Positions 38,102-49,146 are shown, counted from the stretch's first letter. The stretch: DNA of 64,000 nt from Bordetella trematum (GCF_900078335.1 NZ_FKBR01000006.1:1-64000), one strand, 5' to 3'. The notes: generated by a model from the letters alone, not told the origin. Made by a program: numbers and translations.

Positions 38102-38650
38102 ATGATGTCTGATTTCGCACTCAACACCTCGGGCCGCCGCGCCGGCAAACTGAGCATGTCGCTTGCGCTGGCGGGCGCGCTGTTGTTCGGCTCCGCCGCG
38201 GTGACGACGGTGCAGGCCCAAGGCACGAAGATCGGCTTCGTGAACACGGAGCGGATCCTGCGTGAGTCGGGTCCGGCCAAGGCCGCCCAAAGCAAGATCG
38301 AAAGCGAATTCAAGCGTCGCGACGACGAACTGCAGCGCCTGAGCACCACGCTGCGCACGCAGGCCGAGAAGTTCGACAAGGACGCTCCGGTGCTGTCGGA
38401 GTCCGATCGCGTCAAGCGTCAGCGCGAGCTGTCCAACCTCGACATGGACCTGCAGCGCAAGCGCCGTGAATTCCAGGAAGACTTCAACCGTCGCCGCAAC
38501 GAAGAGTTCTCCGGCATCGTGACCAAGGCCGACGACGCCATCAAGCGCATCGCCGAGCAGGAAAACTACGACCTGATCATCCAGGACGCCGTGACCGTGA
38601 ATCCGCGTGTCGACATCACCGACAAAGTGATCCAGGCACTGGGTCGCTGA
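38102..38650 (+). CDS. skp: periplasmic chaperone Skp/OmpH
   Basis: 182 aa from ATG 38102 (a second ATG follows directly); AAGGTGAG at 38088-38095 sets this start. Signal peptide ends at VQAQG, giving a mature protein starting near TKIGFVNTERILRESGPAKA. The middle is two long charged helices (KRQRELSNLDMDLQRKRREF), the tentacles of the Skp trimer that hold unfolded outer-membrane proteins on the way to BamA. The 181 bp upstream gap holds a near-palindrome CACAATATTGTC (38056-38067) of unknown meaning. Confidence 0.95.
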   Translation: MMSDFALNTSGRRAGKLSMSLALAGALLFGSAAVTTVQAQGTKIGFVNTERILRESGPAKAAQSKIESEFKRRDDELQRLSTTLRTQAEKFDKDAPVLSESDRVKRQRELSNLDMDLQRKRREFQEDFNRRRNEEFSGIVTKADDAIKRIAEQENYDLIIQDAVTVNPRVDITDKVIQALGR

Positions 38651-38656
38651 TCCGGT

Positions 38657-39742
38657 ATGCCGGTTCTGCTGGAACTCGGCCGCGCGCCGCGGCTGGACAC
38701 GCTGCTGTCGCAAGCCAACACCCAGGGTCTGGATCCCACGCTGGATCTGAATGCCGATACGCCGCCGCAGGTGGCCGGCATTGGCACCCTGGCCGGCGCC
38801 GGCCCGCATGAAATCGCTTTTCTGGCCAACCCGCGCTATCAAAGCCAGGTTGCCACGACCGCCGCGGCGGCCGTGATCGTGACGCCCGAGGTGGCGCAGG
38901 CCCTGCGAGAGCAGGGGTTTGCCGCCGCGCTGGTGCTCTGCAAGCATCCCTATCTGCTGTTTGCCCGCCTGGCTCAATGGTTTGATGCCGAACGTCGCGG
39001 CGTGCCCGCCGCCGGCGTCCATCCCAGCGCCGTGGTGGCGGCGGATGCGGTGATCGAATCCGGCGCCTGTATCGGGCCGCAGTGCGTGATCGAGGCGGGC
39101 GCCCACATCGGCCGTGGCACGGTGCTGGGCCCCGGCTGTGTGATCGGCGCCGGCAGCCATGTCGGGCCGGACAGCCGCCTGCATGCCCGCGTGACCCTCT
39201 ATGAGGGCGTACGCGTCGGGGCCCGCGCCATTTTGCACAGTGGCGTGGTGCTGGGCGCCGATGGCTTCGGTTTTGCGCCCGACCCGGCCCTGGGCAAGGG
39301 CGCCTGGGGCAAGATTCCGCAGTTGGGCGGCGTAACGCTGGGCGACGATGTCGAAGTCGGCGCCAACACCACCATCGACCGCGGCGCCCTCGAAGACACG
39401 CTGGTGGGCGACGGCGTCAAGCTCGACAATCTGATCATGATCGCGCACAACGTGCGTATCGGGGCGCATACGGCGATTGCCGCCTGTGTCGGTGTGGCCG
39501 GTTCGACCGTGATCGGCGAGCGCTGCATCATCGGCGGGGCCGCCATGCTGTCCGGTCATCTCACGATCTGCGATGATGTGACCATCTCGGGCGGCACTCC
39601 GGTGACCTCGAGCATTCACAAGCCCGGACGTTACACTGGCGTCTATCCCTATGCCGAGCATGGCGAGTGGCAGCGCAACGCCGCTGTGATACAACAGCTT
39701 GGCTCCTTGCGCCGTCGTATCCGCTCACTCGAAAAGACGTAA
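38657..39742 (+). CDS. lpxD: UDP-3-O-(3-hydroxyacyl)glucosamine N-acyltransferase
   Basis: 361 aa. N-terminal uridine-binding domain ([20 protein letters not shown]) followed by a left-handed beta-helix of hexapeptide repeats ([20 protein letters not shown] and on), with catalytic His in [20 protein letters not shown]. It adds the second acyl chain in lipid A synthesis. Starts 6 bp after skp. Confidence 0.97.
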   Translation: MPVLLELGRAPRLDTLLSQANTQGLDPTLDLNADTPPQVAGIGTLAGAGPHEIAFLANPRYQSQVATTAAAAVIVTPEVAQALREQGFAAALVLCKHPYLLFARLAQWFDAERRGVPAAGVHPSAVVAADAVIESGACIGPQCVIEAGAHIGRGTVLGPGCVIGAGSHVGPDSRLHARVTLYEGVRVGARAILHSGVVLGADGFGFAPDPALGKGAWGKIPQLGGVTLGDDVEVGANTTIDRGALEDTLVGDGVKLDNLIMIAHNVRIGAHTAIAACVGVAGSTVIGERCIIGGAAMLSGHLTICDDVTISGGTPVTSSIHKPGRYTGVYPYAEHGEWQRNAAVIQQLGSLRRRIRSLEKT

Positions 39743-39820
39743 CCGCCGCTGTCGCGGAAAACTCTAGGCAAGGCGCTCGCGGGCGCCTTGCGCCATCTTA
39801 AAACTGCAGGAACGAAAGTC

Positions 39821-40276
39821 ATGGAACTCGATATCAAGGGGATTATGGAGCGTCTGCCGCATCGTTATCCGATGCTGCTGATCGACCGCGTGCTGGAAAT
39901 GGTGCCGGGGAAATCCATTGTCGCCATCAAAAACGTTTCCATTAATGAGCCGTTTTTTACCGGCCATTTTCCGCACCATCCGGTCATGCCCGGAGTCCTG
40001 ATCGTGGAGGCCATGGCGCAGGCGTCGGCGCTGTTTTCGTTCACGGATGAAAATGGCGGCCTGAAATGCGAAGGCGGCAAGACGGCGTATTATCTTGTGG
40101 GTATCGACGGCGCGCGTTTCCGCCGTCCGGTGGTGCCGGGCGACCAATTGCGCATCGAGGTCGAGGCGGAGCGCCTGAGCCGCACGATCTGCAAGTATCA
40201 GGGCCGTGCCCTGGTCGATGGCCAACTGGTGGCCGAGGCCAAACTCATGTGCGCCGTTCGCAGCCTGGAAGAGTAA
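39821..40276 (+). CDS. fabZ: 3-hydroxyacyl-[acyl-carrier-protein] dehydratase FabZ
   Basis: 151 aa from ATG 39821 ([20 protein letters not shown]). Hot-dog fold with catalytic [20 protein letters not shown] (His plus downstream Glu). It dehydrates 3-hydroxyacyl-ACP, competing with LpxA/LpxD for the same 3-hydroxyacyl pool, which may be why they are linked. Its TAA abuts the lpxA ATG with no spacer. Confidence 0.97.
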   Translation: MELDIKGIMERLPHRYPMLLIDRVLEMVPGKSIVAIKNVSINEPFFTGHFPHHPVMPGVLIVEAMAQASALFSFTDENGGLKCEGGKTAYYLVGIDGARFRRPVVPGDQLRIEVEAERLSRTICKYQGRALVDGQLVAEAKLMCAVRSLEE

Positions 40277-41071
40277 ATGTCCGCAAACATCCATCCCACC
40301 GCAGTCGTTGATCCGGCCGCCCGTATCGATAGCTCAGTCATTATCGGGCCTTACAGTGTGGTGGGGCCGGACGTGACGATCGGCGCAGGTACCGAAATCG
40401 GTCCGCATTGTGTCATCGATGGCGTGACGACCATCGGTCGCGATAATCGTTTCTATCGTTTCTGCTCCATCGGCGGCATGCCGCAGGACAAGAAATATGC
40501 CGGCGAGCCTACCCGGCTGGTGATCGGCGATCGCAATACGGTGCGTGAGTTCACCACGTTCAATACCGGCACCGTCCAGGATGGCGGCGCCACCACGGTG
40601 GGCGACGACAACTGGATCATGGCCTACGTGCACATTGCGCATGACTGCCATATCGCCAGCAATACCATCCTGGCCAATGCCGTGCAGCTGGGCGGTCACG
40701 TGCACGTGGGCGATTTCGCCATCGTGGGCGGCCTGACCGGCGTGCACCAGTTCTCCAAGATCGGGGCGCACAGCATGACCGGGGGCAACAGTTCGCTGAT
40801 GCAGGACGCGCCGCCGTTCATGCTGAGCGCGGGCAATCCTTGCCGTCCGGTCGGCATCAATGTCGAAGGGCTCAAGCGTCGGGGTTTTTCGCCGGCCAGT
40901 CTTTCGGCGCTGCGCGAAGCCTACAAAATCCTCTATCGCCGTGGGTTGACCCTGGATCAGGCGCGTGAAGCCTTGCGCGAGCGCCAGCAACAGGAGCCCG
41001 AGGTGGCAGGGCCGCTGCAGGTCATCCTTGATTTCCTGGACGCCTCCAACCGAGGCATCATCCGCCCATGA
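40277..41071 (+). CDS. lpxA: UDP-N-acetylglucosamine acyltransferase
   Basis: 264 aa. Hexapeptide beta-helix from the start ([20 protein letters not shown]), catalytic His region [20 protein letters not shown], and the C-terminal helical domain. It performs the first acyl transfer of lipid A synthesis. Overlaps lpxB by 4 bp (ATGA). Confidence 0.97.
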   Translation: MSANIHPTAVVDPAARIDSSVIIGPYSVVGPDVTIGAGTEIGPHCVIDGVTTIGRDNRFYRFCSIGGMPQDKKYAGEPTRLVIGDRNTVREFTTFNTGTVQDGGATTVGDDNWIMAYVHIAHDCHIASNTILANAVQLGGHVHVGDFAIVGGLTGVHQFSKIGAHSMTGGNSSLMQDAPPFMLSAGNPCRPVGINVEGLKRRGFSPASLSALREAYKILYRRGLTLDQAREALRERQQQEPEVAGPLQVILDFLDASNRGIIRP

Positions 41072-42249
41072 CGCTATCCATCGGGATGGTGGCCGGCGAG
41101 CCTTCGGGCGATCTGCTGGCCGGGCGCATCATCGGCGGCCTGCAGGCGCGCGCCGCCGATCTGCATACCGCCGGCATTGGCGGGCCGCAGATGCAGGCGC
41201 GTGGATTCGAGGCCTGGCATCCGATGCACGCCCTGAGCGTGTTCGGCTACGTCGATGCGCTCAAGCGTCTGCCCAGCCTGCTGTCCATTTATCGCAATAC
41301 CCGCGACCGCTTCCTGGCTGAGCGCCCCGCAGCCTTCGTGGGCATCGATGCGCCGGACTTCAATCTGCGGCTGGAGCTGCAGATGCGGCAGGCCGGCATT
41401 CCCACGGTGCATTTCGTGGGGCCGTCGATCTGGGCCTGGCGTTACGAGCGCATCCACAAGATCCGGGCTGCGGTGTCCCACATGCTGGTGCTTTTTCCCT
41501 TCGAGGAAGAGATCTACCGCAAGGAAGGGATCCCGGTGACCTATGTCGGCCATCCGCTGGCCGGTGTCATACCGATGCAGCCGGATCGTGCGGCGGCGCG
41601 CCGCCGGCTCGGCCTGCAGCCCGATGAGCGGGTGCTGGCGATCCTGCCGGGCAGCCGTTCCTCAGAAATCCGCATTCTGGCGCCCCGCTTCCTGCAGGCG
41701 GCCGCGCTGCTGCGCCAGCGTGATCCGACCTTGCGTTGCGTGGTGCCCATGGTCAACGCGCAGCGCAAGGCCGAATTCGAACAGATCCTGGCGCAACATC
41801 CGGTGCCGGGCCTGCGTTGCGTGACTGCCGAACAGGAGCCGGGCGGCACGCCGGTGGCCTGGAGCGTCATGGAGGCGGCCGACGCCGTGCTGGTCGCCAG
41901 CGGTACCGCGACGCTCGAGACGGCGCTGTTCAAGCGCCCCATGGTGATTTCCTATGTGCTGTCGCCGTGGATGCGGCGCATCATGGCCTGGAAGTCCGGC
42001 CAGCAGCGGCCATATCTGCCGTGGGTGGGCTTGCCCAACGTACTGCTCAAGGACTTCGCCGTTCCCGAGTTGCTGCAGGACGACGCCACGCCCGAAAAAC
42101 TGGCCGAGGCGTGCTGGACGTCCCTGACCGATGCGGCCGGCGCGGCCCGCATCGAGGCACGCTTCACGGCGCTGCACCAGGAGCTGCTGCGCGATACGCC
42201 GACGCTGGCGGCCCAGGCCATCCTGGAGGTTGCGCATGGACCAGCCTGA
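41068..42249 (+). CDS. lpxB: lipid-A-disaccharide synthase
   Basis: 393 aa, GT19 family. It begins [20 protein letters not shown], and has [20 protein letters not shown] and [12 protein letters not shown] blocks and a C-terminal sugar-nucleotide half ([20 protein letters not shown]). It joins UDP-diacyl-GlcN with lipid X at the inner membrane. Coupled to lpxA and overlapping rnhB by 14 bp. Confidence 0.97.
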   Translation: MTLSIGMVAGEPSGDLLAGRIIGGLQARAADLHTAGIGGPQMQARGFEAWHPMHALSVFGYVDALKRLPSLLSIYRNTRDRFLAERPAAFVGIDAPDFNLRLELQMRQAGIPTVHFVGPSIWAWRYERIHKIRAAVSHMLVLFPFEEEIYRKEGIPVTYVGHPLAGVIPMQPDRAAARRRLGLQPDERVLAILPGSRSSEIRILAPRFLQAAALLRQRDPTLRCVVPMVNAQRKAEFEQILAQHPVPGLRCVTAEQEPGGTPVAWSVMEAADAVLVASGTATLETALFKRPMVISYVLSPWMRRIMAWKSGQQRPYLPWVGLPNVLLKDFAVPELLQDDATPEKLAEACWTSLTDAAGAARIEARFTALHQELLRDTPTLAAQAILEVAHGPA

Positions 42250-42844
42250 CCTCTTTGGCGAAATCATTCCGGCCGGCGCGGATGTCGCCGGCGTCGATGA
42301 GGCGGGCCGCGGGCCCTTGGCCGGCGCCGTTTATGCGGCGGCCGTGATCCTCGACCCCTCGCGGCCGATCGCCGGGCTGGCCGACTCCAAGGCCCTCAAG
42401 GCGCAGACGCGCGAAGCGCTGGCTGCCGAGATCAAGGCCCATGCGCTCAGCTGGTGCATCGCCAGCGCCAGCGTCGCGGAGATCGACAGCATGAATATCC
42501 TGCGCGCCACCATGCTGGCCATGCAGCGTGCGGTCCAGGGGTTGGCGCAGGCGCCCAGGGTGGCGCTGGTCGATGGCAATCAGGCGCCCCATCTGGCCTG
42601 CACGGTACAGACTGTCATCAAGGGCGATGCAAAGGTGCCGGCGATCTCGGCCGCCTCCATCCTCGCCAAGACAGCGCGCGATGCCGATCTGCTGCGTCTG
42701 CATGCCGAGTATCCGCAATATGCCTTTGACCAGCACAAAGGCTACGGTACGGCCTTGCATCTGAGCCGTCTGCGCGAACACGGTCCGTGTCCCGAGCACC
42801 GGCGCAGCTTTGCCCCCATCAAAGCCTTCGGCCAGGCCGCATGA
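42236..42844 (+). CDS. rnhB: ribonuclease HII
   Basis: 202 aa from ATG 42236 ([20 protein letters not shown]), inside the last codons of lpxB. Active-site carboxylates are in [20 protein letters not shown] and [12 protein letters not shown], with a further [20 protein letters not shown] block. It removes misincorporated ribonucleotides and RNA in RNA-DNA hybrids. Overlaps the next gene in ATGA. Confidence 0.96.
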   Translation: MDQPDLFGEIIPAGADVAGVDEAGRGPLAGAVYAAAVILDPSRPIAGLADSKALKAQTREALAAEIKAHALSWCIASASVAEIDSMNILRATMLAMQRAVQGLAQAPRVALVDGNQAPHLACTVQTVIKGDAKVPAISAASILAKTARDADLLRLHAEYPQYAFDQHKGYGTALHLSRLREHGPCPEHRRSFAPIKAFGQAA

Positions 42845-43623
42845 AACTGATTTCCTCGCGAGACAATCCGGCCGTCAAGGCCTTGTACCGGCTGGCCGAA
42901 CAGGCCGGGCGGCGCGGACAGGCAGTGCTGCTGGAAGGCGTGCATCTGTGCCAGGCGTGGCTGCAGCGCCATGGCGCTCCCGATCAGGCCGTGTTCGATG
43001 CGGCGCGGCTGGAGCGCCCGGAACTGGCGGCCCTGGCCGCCCAGGTGCCCGAGGCGCGCTGCCTGGCGCTGGAATCGCGTCTGATGCGTGGGCTGGGCAG
43101 CGTCGAGGCCGACCAGGGCGTCGCCTTCGTGGTGCAGCCGCCGGTGGCAGTCTTGCCGGCGCGCATCGAAGACAATTGCGTGCTGATCGACCGCATCCAG
43201 GATCCCGGCAATGTCGGCACCTTGCTGCGCACCTGCGCGGCCGCCGGCGTCCGCTCGGTCTATCTGGCGCCTGGCAGCGCCTCGGCCTGGTCGCCCAAGG
43301 TGCTGCGCAGCGGGCAGGGCGCGCATTTCGCGCTTACCCTGCATGAGCAGGTCGATCTGCATGCCCTGATCGACCGTCTGGCGGTGCCGTTGGCGGTCAC
43401 CACCCTGGAAGATGCCCAAAGTCTGTTTGGCGCGCCCCTGCCGGCGGCGCTGGCCTGGGTGTTCGGCCACGAAGGGCAGGGCGTCGATGCCGCGCTGCAG
43501 GCGCGCGCGCAGTGGCGACTGCACATCCCGCATGACGCGCAGGCGGTGGAATCGCTCAATGTGGGAGCGGCCGCGGCGGTCTGTCTGTTCGAGCAGCGCC
43601 GCCAGCGTATGACGGCCCCCTGA
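42841..43623 (+). CDS. SpoU/TrmH-family RNA 2'-O-methyltransferase
   Basis: 260 aa from ATG 42841 ([20 protein letters not shown]), overlapping the rnhB stop. N-terminal RNA-binding substrate domain, then the SPOUT knot motifs [36 protein letters not shown] and [19 protein letters not shown]. It probably methylates 23S rRNA (RlmB/TsnR-like); the exact nucleotide cannot be told. It is the last gene of the plus-strand block. Confidence 0.9.
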   Translation: MKLISSRDNPAVKALYRLAEQAGRRGQAVLLEGVHLCQAWLQRHGAPDQAVFDAARLERPELAALAAQVPEARCLALESRLMRGLGSVEADQGVAFVVQPPVAVLPARIEDNCVLIDRIQDPGNVGTLLRTCAAAGVRSVYLAPGSASAWSPKVLRSGQGAHFALTLHEQVDLHALIDRLAVPLAVTTLEDAQSLFGAPLPAALAWVFGHEGQGVDAALQARAQWRLHIPHDAQAVESLNVGAAAAVCLFEQRRQRMTAP

Positions 43624-43633
43624 GCGGGGGCCG
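43613..43633. terminator. hairpin between convergent methyltransferase and ppsR genes
   Basis: Eight-bp stem CGGCCCCC/GGGGGCCG with a TGAGC-type loop that contains the TGA stop of the methyltransferase gene. No T-run on either strand, so a terminator is possible but not certain. Confidence 0.45.
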
Positions 43634-43639
43634 CGTGCC

Positions 43640-44464
43640 TTACAGATCCAGCCCCACTTCCTGAAGTACGGTCGTGGCGATTTCTTCGATCGACTTGGTG
43701 GTGGTGGACAGCCACGGGATGCCTTCGCGTCGCATCATGCGTTCTGCCTCGGCGACTTCGTAGCGGCATTGTTCCAGCTTGGCATAGCTGCTGTTGGGTC
43801 GACGCTCGTTGCGCACCTCGGCCAGACGTTCCGGCTGGATCGACAGGCCGAACAGCTTGTCGCGGTAGGGCGCGATGGTCTTGGGAAGGGTGCCGCGCTC
43901 GAAGTCATCGGGCGTGAGCGGGAAGTTGGCCGCCTTGATGGCGTACTGCATGGCCAGATAGAGGCTGGTGGGGGTTTTGCCGCAACGCGACACGCCCACC
44001 AGGATAACCTCGGCCTGGTCCAGCTGGTTGATGAATTGGCCGTCGTCGTGGGCCAGGCTGAAGTTGATGGCATCGATGCGGGTGCGGTAGCGCTCCGAGT
44101 CCACCGCCATGTGCGAACGGCCGATGGAATGGCTGGATTTCTGGCCCAGCGCCTGTTCGATATGGCTGACGAAAGTACCGAAAAGATCCAGGAAAATGCC
44201 GTTGGCCTGGCGCACGCGAGCCAGGATTTCAGGATGAACCAGGGTGCTGAAGACGATGGGCGGCACGCCGGTTTCCTCGGCGTTGCGGTTGATGCGCGCC
44301 GCAGTATCCTCGGCTTTCTGGAGGGTGTCGATGTAGGGCAGCCGGATGGGCTTGAATTCGACCTGGTCGAATTGCGAAAGCACTGATTGGCTGAAGGTTT
44401 CGGCGGTGATGCCGGTACTATCGGAGACGATATAAACAGTGCGGACGATCGGGCTAGTGCTCAT
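43640..44464 (-). CDS. ppsR: PEP synthetase regulatory protein (bifunctional kinase/pyrophosphorylase)
   Basis: 274 aa from ATG 44464 (MSTSPIVRTVYIVSDSTGIT). The DUF299 core has the P-loop-like LVGVSRCGKTPTSLYLAMQY and downstream AANFPLTPDDFERGTLPKTI. The enzyme uses ADP to phosphorylate a Thr of PEP synthase (inactivation) and removes it by phosphorolysis. It is divergent from ppsA, its target, with a 160 bp shared upstream region where I found no clear promoter pair. Confidence 0.95.
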   Translation of the reverse strand: MSTSPIVRTVYIVSDSTGITAETFSQSVLSQFDQVEFKPIRLPYIDTLQKAEDTAARINRNAEETGVPPIVFSTLVHPEILARVRQANGIFLDLFGTFVSHIEQALGQKSSHSIGRSHMAVDSERYRTRIDAINFSLAHDDGQFINQLDQAEVILVGVSRCGKTPTSLYLAMQYAIKAANFPLTPDDFERGTLPKTIAPYRDKLFGLSIQPERLAEVRNERRPNSSYAKLEQCRYEVAEAERMMRREGIPWLSTTTKSIEEIATTVLQEVGLDL

Positions 44465-44624
44465 ATGTAAAAAATTCCAACCATGGACAGGCCTAAGAGG
44501 ACCCGAGCGGGTACAATCACAGCCCTGAAAAAGAGTCACCCCAAGGGCGCCGAGGCCAGTTTGGCCAGCACAGGTTTTCTGTTCTGACCAAACTCGCTTT
44601 CTTCCATTGTAAAAGGTGACTTCA

Positions 44625-46991
44625 ATGTCGTATGTGGTTAGTTTCGAGCAGCTCCGCATGACGGACGTGGACTCGGTAGGGGGTAAGAACGCATCGCTAG
44701 GTGAAATGATCAGTCAGCTGTCTGGCGCGGGCGTCCGCGTTCCGGGCGGCTTTGCCACGACTGCAGAAGCCTTTCGCGATTTTCTGACCGCCTCGGGCCT
44801 GGACAAGCGCATCGCCGATCGCCTGGCGACGCTCAACCCCGAAGACGTGCGTGAGCTGGCTGCCGCCGGTGCCGAGATCCGTCAATGGATCGTCGATGCG
44901 CCGTTCTCGGCCAAGTTCGAGGAGTCCATCCGCGAAGCCTTCGCCAAGCTGGATGCCGACGGCAAGGGTTCCTTCGCCGTGCGCTCGTCGGCCACCGCCG
45001 AAGACCTGCCCGACGCTTCGTTCGCCGGCCAGCAGGAAACCTTCCTGAACGTGGTGGGCATCGACGACGTGCTGGACAAGATCCGCCACGTGTTTGCCTC
45101 GCTCTACAACGACCGCGCCATCTCCTATCGCGTGCACAAGGGCTATGCCCACGCCGAAGTCGCTTTGTCGGCCGGCGTGCAGCGCATGGTGCGTTCCGAC
45201 AAGGGCAGCGCCGGCGTGATGTTCACCATCGACACCGAGTCGGGTTTCGAAGAAGTCGTGTTCATCACCTCGTCGTACGGCCTGGGCGAAACCGTCGTGC
45301 AGGGCGCCGTCAACCCGGACGAGTTCTACGTCTTCAAGGGCGCGCTGGAGCGCGGCCACTACCCGATCCTGAGCCGCCGCATCGGCTCCAAGCTGATCAA
45401 GATGGAATTCGACCCGGAGCGTCCGGAAGGCCGCGCCGTGCGTACGGTCGATGTGCCGGTCTCCGAGCGCAACCGTTACTCGCTCACCGACGAAGAAGTC
45501 ATCGAGCTGGCCCGCTACGCGGTCATCATCGAGAAGCACTACCAGCGCCCGATGGACATCGAGTGGGGCCGTGACGGCATCGACGGCAAGATCTACATCC
45601 TGCAGGCGCGTCCGGAAACCGTGAAGTCGCAGCAGTCGAGCAATGACGTGCAGTTGCGCTACCGCCTGAAGGCCACCGGCGAGGTGCTGATCACCGGCCG
45701 TGCCATCGGCCAGAAGATCGGTTCGGGCCCGGTGCGCATCGTGGGCGACGTCTCCGAAATGGACAAGGTGCAGCCGGGCGACGTGCTGGTCACCGACATG
45801 ACCGACCCCAACTGGGAGCCGGTGATGAAGCGTGCCTCGGCCATCGTTACCAACCGTGGCGGGCGTACCTGCCACGCCGCCATCATCGCGCGCGAACTGG
45901 GCATCCCGGCCGTGGTCGGCTGCGGCGAAGCCACCGATGTGCTCAAGGAAGGCCAGCCGGTGACGGTGTCCTGCGCCGAGGGCGACGAAGGCCGCATCTA
46001 TGACGGCCTGATCGAGACCGAAGTCGAGGAAGTGCGCCGTGGCGCCATGCCCCCGATCGACGTCAAGATCATGATGAACGTGGGCAATCCGCAGCTGGCT
46101 TTCGACTTCGCGCAGATTCCCAATGCCGGTGTGGGCCTGGCCCGCCTGGAATTCATCATCAACAACAACATCGGCATTCACCCGAAGGCCGTGCTTGACT
46201 ACCCGAACGTCGACGCCGAGCTCAAGCAGGCGGTCGAGTCGGCCGCCCGTGGCCACGCCGGCCCGCGCGCTTTCTTCGTCGACAAGCTGGCCGAAGGCGT
46301 GGCGACCATCGGCGCGGCCTTCTGGCCGCAACCCGTCATCGTGCGCATGTCGGACTTCAAGTCCAACGAATACCGCAAGCTGGTGGGCGGTTCGCGCTAT
46401 GAGCCCGAGGAAGAGAACCCGATGCTGGGCTTCCGCGGCGCGTCGCGTTATATCGCCGAGGACTTCGCCGAGTGCTTCCGCATGGAATGCGAGGCCCTCA
46501 AGAAGGTGCGCGACGAGATGGGCCTGACCAACGTCGAGATCATGGTGCCCTTCGTCCGTACGGTCGGCCAGGCCAAGCGCGTGGTCGAGCTGTTGGCGGC
46601 CCATGGCCTGAAACGCGGCGAGAACGGCCTGCGTCTGGTCATGATGTGCGAAGTGCCGTCCAACGCCATTCTGGCCGAGCAGTTCCTCGAGTACTTCGAC
46701 GGCTTCTCGATCGGCTCCAACGACATGACCCAGCTGACCCTGGGCCTGGACCGCGACTCCGGCATGGAGCTGCTGGCGGCCGACTTCGATGAGCGTGACG
46801 AGGCCGTCAAGTTCATGCTGCGCCGTGCCATCCAGGCTTGCCTGTCGGCAGGCAAGTACGTCGGCATCTGCGGCCAGGGCCCCAGCGACCATCCCGACTT
46901 TGCCGATTGGCTCAAGGCCGAAGGCATTCTGTCGATGTCGCTGAACCCCGATACGGTGGTCGATACCTGGCAGCGTCTGGCCAAGAACTGA
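44625..46991 (+). CDS. ppsA: phosphoenolpyruvate synthase
   Basis: 788 aa from ATG 44625 ([20 protein letters not shown], then KNASLGEM). Domains in order: N-terminal ATP-grasp ([20 protein letters not shown]), phosphohistidine domain with [20 protein letters not shown] (catalytic His417), and C-terminal PEP-binding barrel ([33 protein letters not shown]). It converts pyruvate and ATP to PEP, AMP and Pi for gluconeogenesis. Regulated by the divergent ppsR product. Strong terminator downstream. Confidence 0.98.
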   Translation: MSYVVSFEQLRMTDVDSVGGKNASLGEMISQLSGAGVRVPGGFATTAEAFRDFLTASGLDKRIADRLATLNPEDVRELAAAGAEIRQWIVDAPFSAKFEESIREAFAKLDADGKGSFAVRSSATAEDLPDASFAGQQETFLNVVGIDDVLDKIRHVFASLYNDRAISYRVHKGYAHAEVALSAGVQRMVRSDKGSAGVMFTIDTESGFEEVVFITSSYGLGETVVQGAVNPDEFYVFKGALERGHYPILSRRIGSKLIKMEFDPERPEGRAVRTVDVPVSERNRYSLTDEEVIELARYAVIIEKHYQRPMDIEWGRDGIDGKIYILQARPETVKSQQSSNDVQLRYRLKATGEVLITGRAIGQKIGSGPVRIVGDVSEMDKVQPGDVLVTDMTDPNWEPVMKRASAIVTNRGGRTCHAAIIARELGIPAVVGCGEATDVLKEGQPVTVSCAEGDEGRIYDGLIETEVEEVRRGAMPPIDVKIMMNVGNPQLAFDFAQIPNAGVGLARLEFIINNNIGIHPKAVLDYPNVDAELKQAVESAARGHAGPRAFFVDKLAEGVATIGAAFWPQPVIVRMSDFKSNEYRKLVGGSRYEPEEENPMLGFRGASRYIAEDFAECFRMECEALKKVRDEMGLTNVEIMVPFVRTVGQAKRVVELLAAHGLKRGENGLRLVMMCEVPSNAILAEQFLEYFDGFSIGSNDMTQLTLGLDRDSGMELLAADFDERDEAVKFMLRRAIQACLSAGKYVGICGQGPSDHPDFADWLKAEGILSMSLNPDTVVDTWQRLAKN

Positions 46992-47010
46992 GGCCGGGCG
47001 ATGTCAGCAG

Positions 47011-47032
47011 GCATGGGCGGCGCCGCCCATGC
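47011..47032 (+). other. perfect palindrome just after ppsA
   Basis: GCATGGGCGG-CG-CCGCCCATGC, ten-bp arms, 20 bases past the stop and just before the terminator at 47039. Probably an mRNA 3'-end hairpin. Confidence 0.5.
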
Positions 47033-47038
47033 CGCCGA

Positions 47039-47070
47039 AAACGGCAGGAGCGATCCTGCCGTTTCTTTTT
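47039..47070 (+). terminator. Rho-independent terminator of ppsA
   Basis: Stem AAACGGCAGGA/TCCTGCCGTTT (11 bp) with GCGA loop, then CTTTTT. Confidence 0.93.
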
Positions 47071-47176
47071 AGGCGGGGTCGGATCATGCAGGGCCGCAGC
47101 GAAGGGGGCAGGCGAAAGCCGTGCCGCCGGGCCCCAGTGTCCGTACAATCGTGGAATCGACTTTCCGGAGGCAGCT

Positions 47177-47608
47177 ATGTGGATCTGGTTTGGCCTGGCG
47201 GCGCTCGCCCTTATCGGCGAGGTGGCCTCGGGTACGTTCTATCTGCTGCTGGTGGCCCTGGGCCTGGCAGCAGGCGGCCTGGCGTCCTGGGCCGGTCTGA
47301 TGTTCGAGTGGCAGTTGCTCGCCTGCGCAGGGGTGGCGGTGCTGGGCCTGCTGTTGCTGCGTCGTCGCGGCATCCTGAAAAAGCGCGAGATCGACGCCTC
47401 GCGCAATGCCGATGTCAATCTGGATATCGGCCAGACCGTCATGGTGCAGACGTGGTCGCCCGAGGGGCGCACACGCGTGCAGTATCGGGGTGCGCAATGG
47501 CAGGCGCAGCTGGCCGCGGGCCAGCCGCAGGCCGGCGGCCTGCATGTGATCACGGCCATCCGGGGCGCAGTGCTGGTGCTGGCGCCCAAATCCGAAGCCG
47601 CGCGCTGA
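47177..47608 (+). CDS. NfeD-family membrane protein (short form)
   Basis: 143 aa from ATG 47177 with GGAGG 8 bases upstream; an upstream open extension is non-coding in character. Two or three hydrophobic helices (MWIWFGLAALALIGEVASGT, then LLLVALGLAAGGLASWAGLM and LLACAGVAVLGLLLLRRRG) and a C-terminal OB-fold-like domain (NLDIGQTVMVQTWSPEGRTR). Short NfeD proteins pair with SPFH proteins, as in E. coli ybbK(qmcA)-ybbJ, and the partner lies 34 bp downstream. Confidence 0.9.
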   Translation: MWIWFGLAALALIGEVASGTFYLLLVALGLAAGGLASWAGLMFEWQLLACAGVAVLGLLLLRRRGILKKREIDASRNADVNLDIGQTVMVQTWSPEGRTRVQYRGAQWQAQLAAGQPQAGGLHVITAIRGAVLVLAPKSEAAR

Positions 47609-47642
47609 GCGTGCGGCCCGTTCATCTTCAGTAGGGGGAATC

Positions 47643-48578
47643 ATGCAGTTCGACACATCTACCACGGCCCTGGTGGTCATCGTCGTCCTGGCGTTGCTGG
47701 TGGTCATCAAGGCCATCGCGATCGTGCCGCAGCAACACGCCTGGGTGGTCGAACGCCTGGGCAAGTTCGACCGCGTCCTGTCGCCGGGCGCCGGCTTCGT
47801 CATTCCGTTCATCGAGCGGGTGGCCTACAAGCATTCGCTCAAGGAAATCCCGCTGGACGTTCCCAGCCAGGTTTGCATCACGCGCGACAACACGCAGCTG
47901 CAGGTCGACGGCGTGCTGTATTTCCAGGTGACCGATCCGATGCGTGCTTCGTACGGCGCGTCCAACTATATTTCCGCCATCACGCAACTGGCCCAGACCA
48001 CGCTGCGTTCGGTGATCGGCAAACTTGAGCTCGACCGCACCTTCGAAGAGCGCGATTTCATCAATACCACCATCGTGGCGTCGCTGGACGAGGCGGCCCT
48101 GAACTGGGGAGTGAAGGTGCTGCGCTACGAGATCAAGGATCTGACGCCGCCCAATGAGATTCTGCGTGCCATGCAGGCGCAGATCACGGCAGAGCGTGAA
48201 AAGCGCGCCCTGATCGCCGCTTCCGAAGGCCGCCGCCAGGAGCAGATCAACATCGCCACCGGCGAGCGCGAGGCCGCGATTGCCCGCTCCGAGGGAGAGA
48301 AGCAGGCGCAGATCAACAAGGCCCAGGGTGAGGCGGCCGCGGTGCTGGCGATTGCCGAAGCCACGGCCAAGGCCATTACGCAGGTCGGCGATGCGGTGCA
48401 GCAGCCGGGCGGGATGCAAGCGGTCAACCTGAAGGTGGCCGAGCGTTATGTCGATGCCTTCGGCGCGGTAGCCAAGGAGGGCAACACCCTCATCCTGCCG
48501 TCCAATCTGTCGGATGTGGGCGGCCTGGTGGCTTCGGCCATGACCATCGTCAAGGGTACCCAGGGCACGCGCGCCTGA
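47643..48578 (+). CDS. SPFH/stomatin-like membrane protein (QmcA-like)
   Basis: 311 aa. One N-terminal membrane helix (TALVVIVVLALLVVIKAIAI), an SPFH/band-7 domain (ERLGKFDRVLSPGAGFVIPF, then LDRTFEERDFINTTIVASLD) and a long charged helix ending in Ala/Glu-rich coiled coil (EKQAQINKAQGEAAAVLAIA). Such proteins form large rings in the membrane and regulate proteases such as FtsH. Paired with the NfeD gene upstream. Confidence 0.93.
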   Translation: MQFDTSTTALVVIVVLALLVVIKAIAIVPQQHAWVVERLGKFDRVLSPGAGFVIPFIERVAYKHSLKEIPLDVPSQVCITRDNTQLQVDGVLYFQVTDPMRASYGASNYISAITQLAQTTLRSVIGKLELDRTFEERDFINTTIVASLDEAALNWGVKVLRYEIKDLTPPNEILRAMQAQITAEREKRALIAASEGRRQEQINIATGEREAAIARSEGEKQAQINKAQGEAAAVLAIAEATAKAITQVGDAVQQPGGMQAVNLKVAERYVDAFGAVAKEGNTLILPSNLSDVGGLVASAMTIVKGTQGTRA

Positions 48579-48587
48579 GCACGGAAA

Positions 48588-48609
48588 GGGCGCGCCAGGC
48601 GGCGCGCCC
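48588..48609. terminator. hairpin between convergent SPFH and smpB genes
   Basis: Stem GGGCGCGCC/GGCGCGCCC (9 bp) with AGGC loop. On the minus strand it is followed by TTTCC, so it may end smpB; the plus-strand side lacks a T-run. Confidence 0.6.
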
Positions 48610-48619
48610 GATGCCGGAC

Positions 48620-49081
48620 TCAGCCGTCGCGGCGGCGGGTATCGTGCTTCATGATGCGTTCACGCTCGCGTTCCCAGTCTTTCTCGCGGGCGGTGTCACG
48701 CTTGTCGTAGAGCTTCTTGCCCCGGCCCAGGGCAAAATCCAGCTTGATGCGGCCATTCTTGTAGTGCAGGTTCAGCGGCACGAGCGTGAAGCCGCGCTGC
48801 TCGACCTTGCCGATCAGTTTGTGGATTTCCTCGGCCTTGAGCAACAGCTTGCGCGTGCGCATGGCGTCGGGATGGATATGGGTTGAGGCGGTGGCCAGCG
48901 GGCTTACATGCATGCCCAGCAGGTATAGTTCACCGTCGCGTACGATGACGTAGCTCTCTTTGAGTTGGACGCGACCGGCGCGGATCGCCTTCACTTCCCA
49001 GCCTTCGAGCACAATGCCGGCTTCGTAGCGATCCTCGATGAAATAGTCGTGCGTGGCCTTGCGGTTGTCGATAATGCTCAT
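48620..49081 (-). CDS. smpB: SsrA-binding protein SmpB
   Basis: 153 aa. Signature [20 protein letters not shown], then [19 protein letters not shown], the tmRNA-binding OB fold, and a basic tail ([20 protein letters not shown]) that enters the mRNA channel. SmpB with tmRNA rescues stalled ribosomes. Divergent from ratA, the same arrangement as in E. coli and relatives. Confidence 0.97.
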   Translation of the reverse strand: MSIIDNRKATHDYFIEDRYEAGIVLEGWEVKAIRAGRVQLKESYVIVRDGELYLLGMHVSPLATASTHIHPDAMRTRKLLLKAEEIHKLIGKVEQRGFTLVPLNLHYKNGRIKLDFALGRGKKLYDKRDTAREKDWERERERIMKHDTRRRDG

Positions 49082-49146
49082 AGACGCAATGAATGGGGCA
49101 CGTGATGCCGGTAAAATCCGATCATTCTAGCCATTTGCGGTAGGCG

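Noticed and set aside
44697-46892. 731-codon minus-strand open frame opposite ppsA
   Set aside because: Antisense shadow of a complete, motif-rich ppsA.
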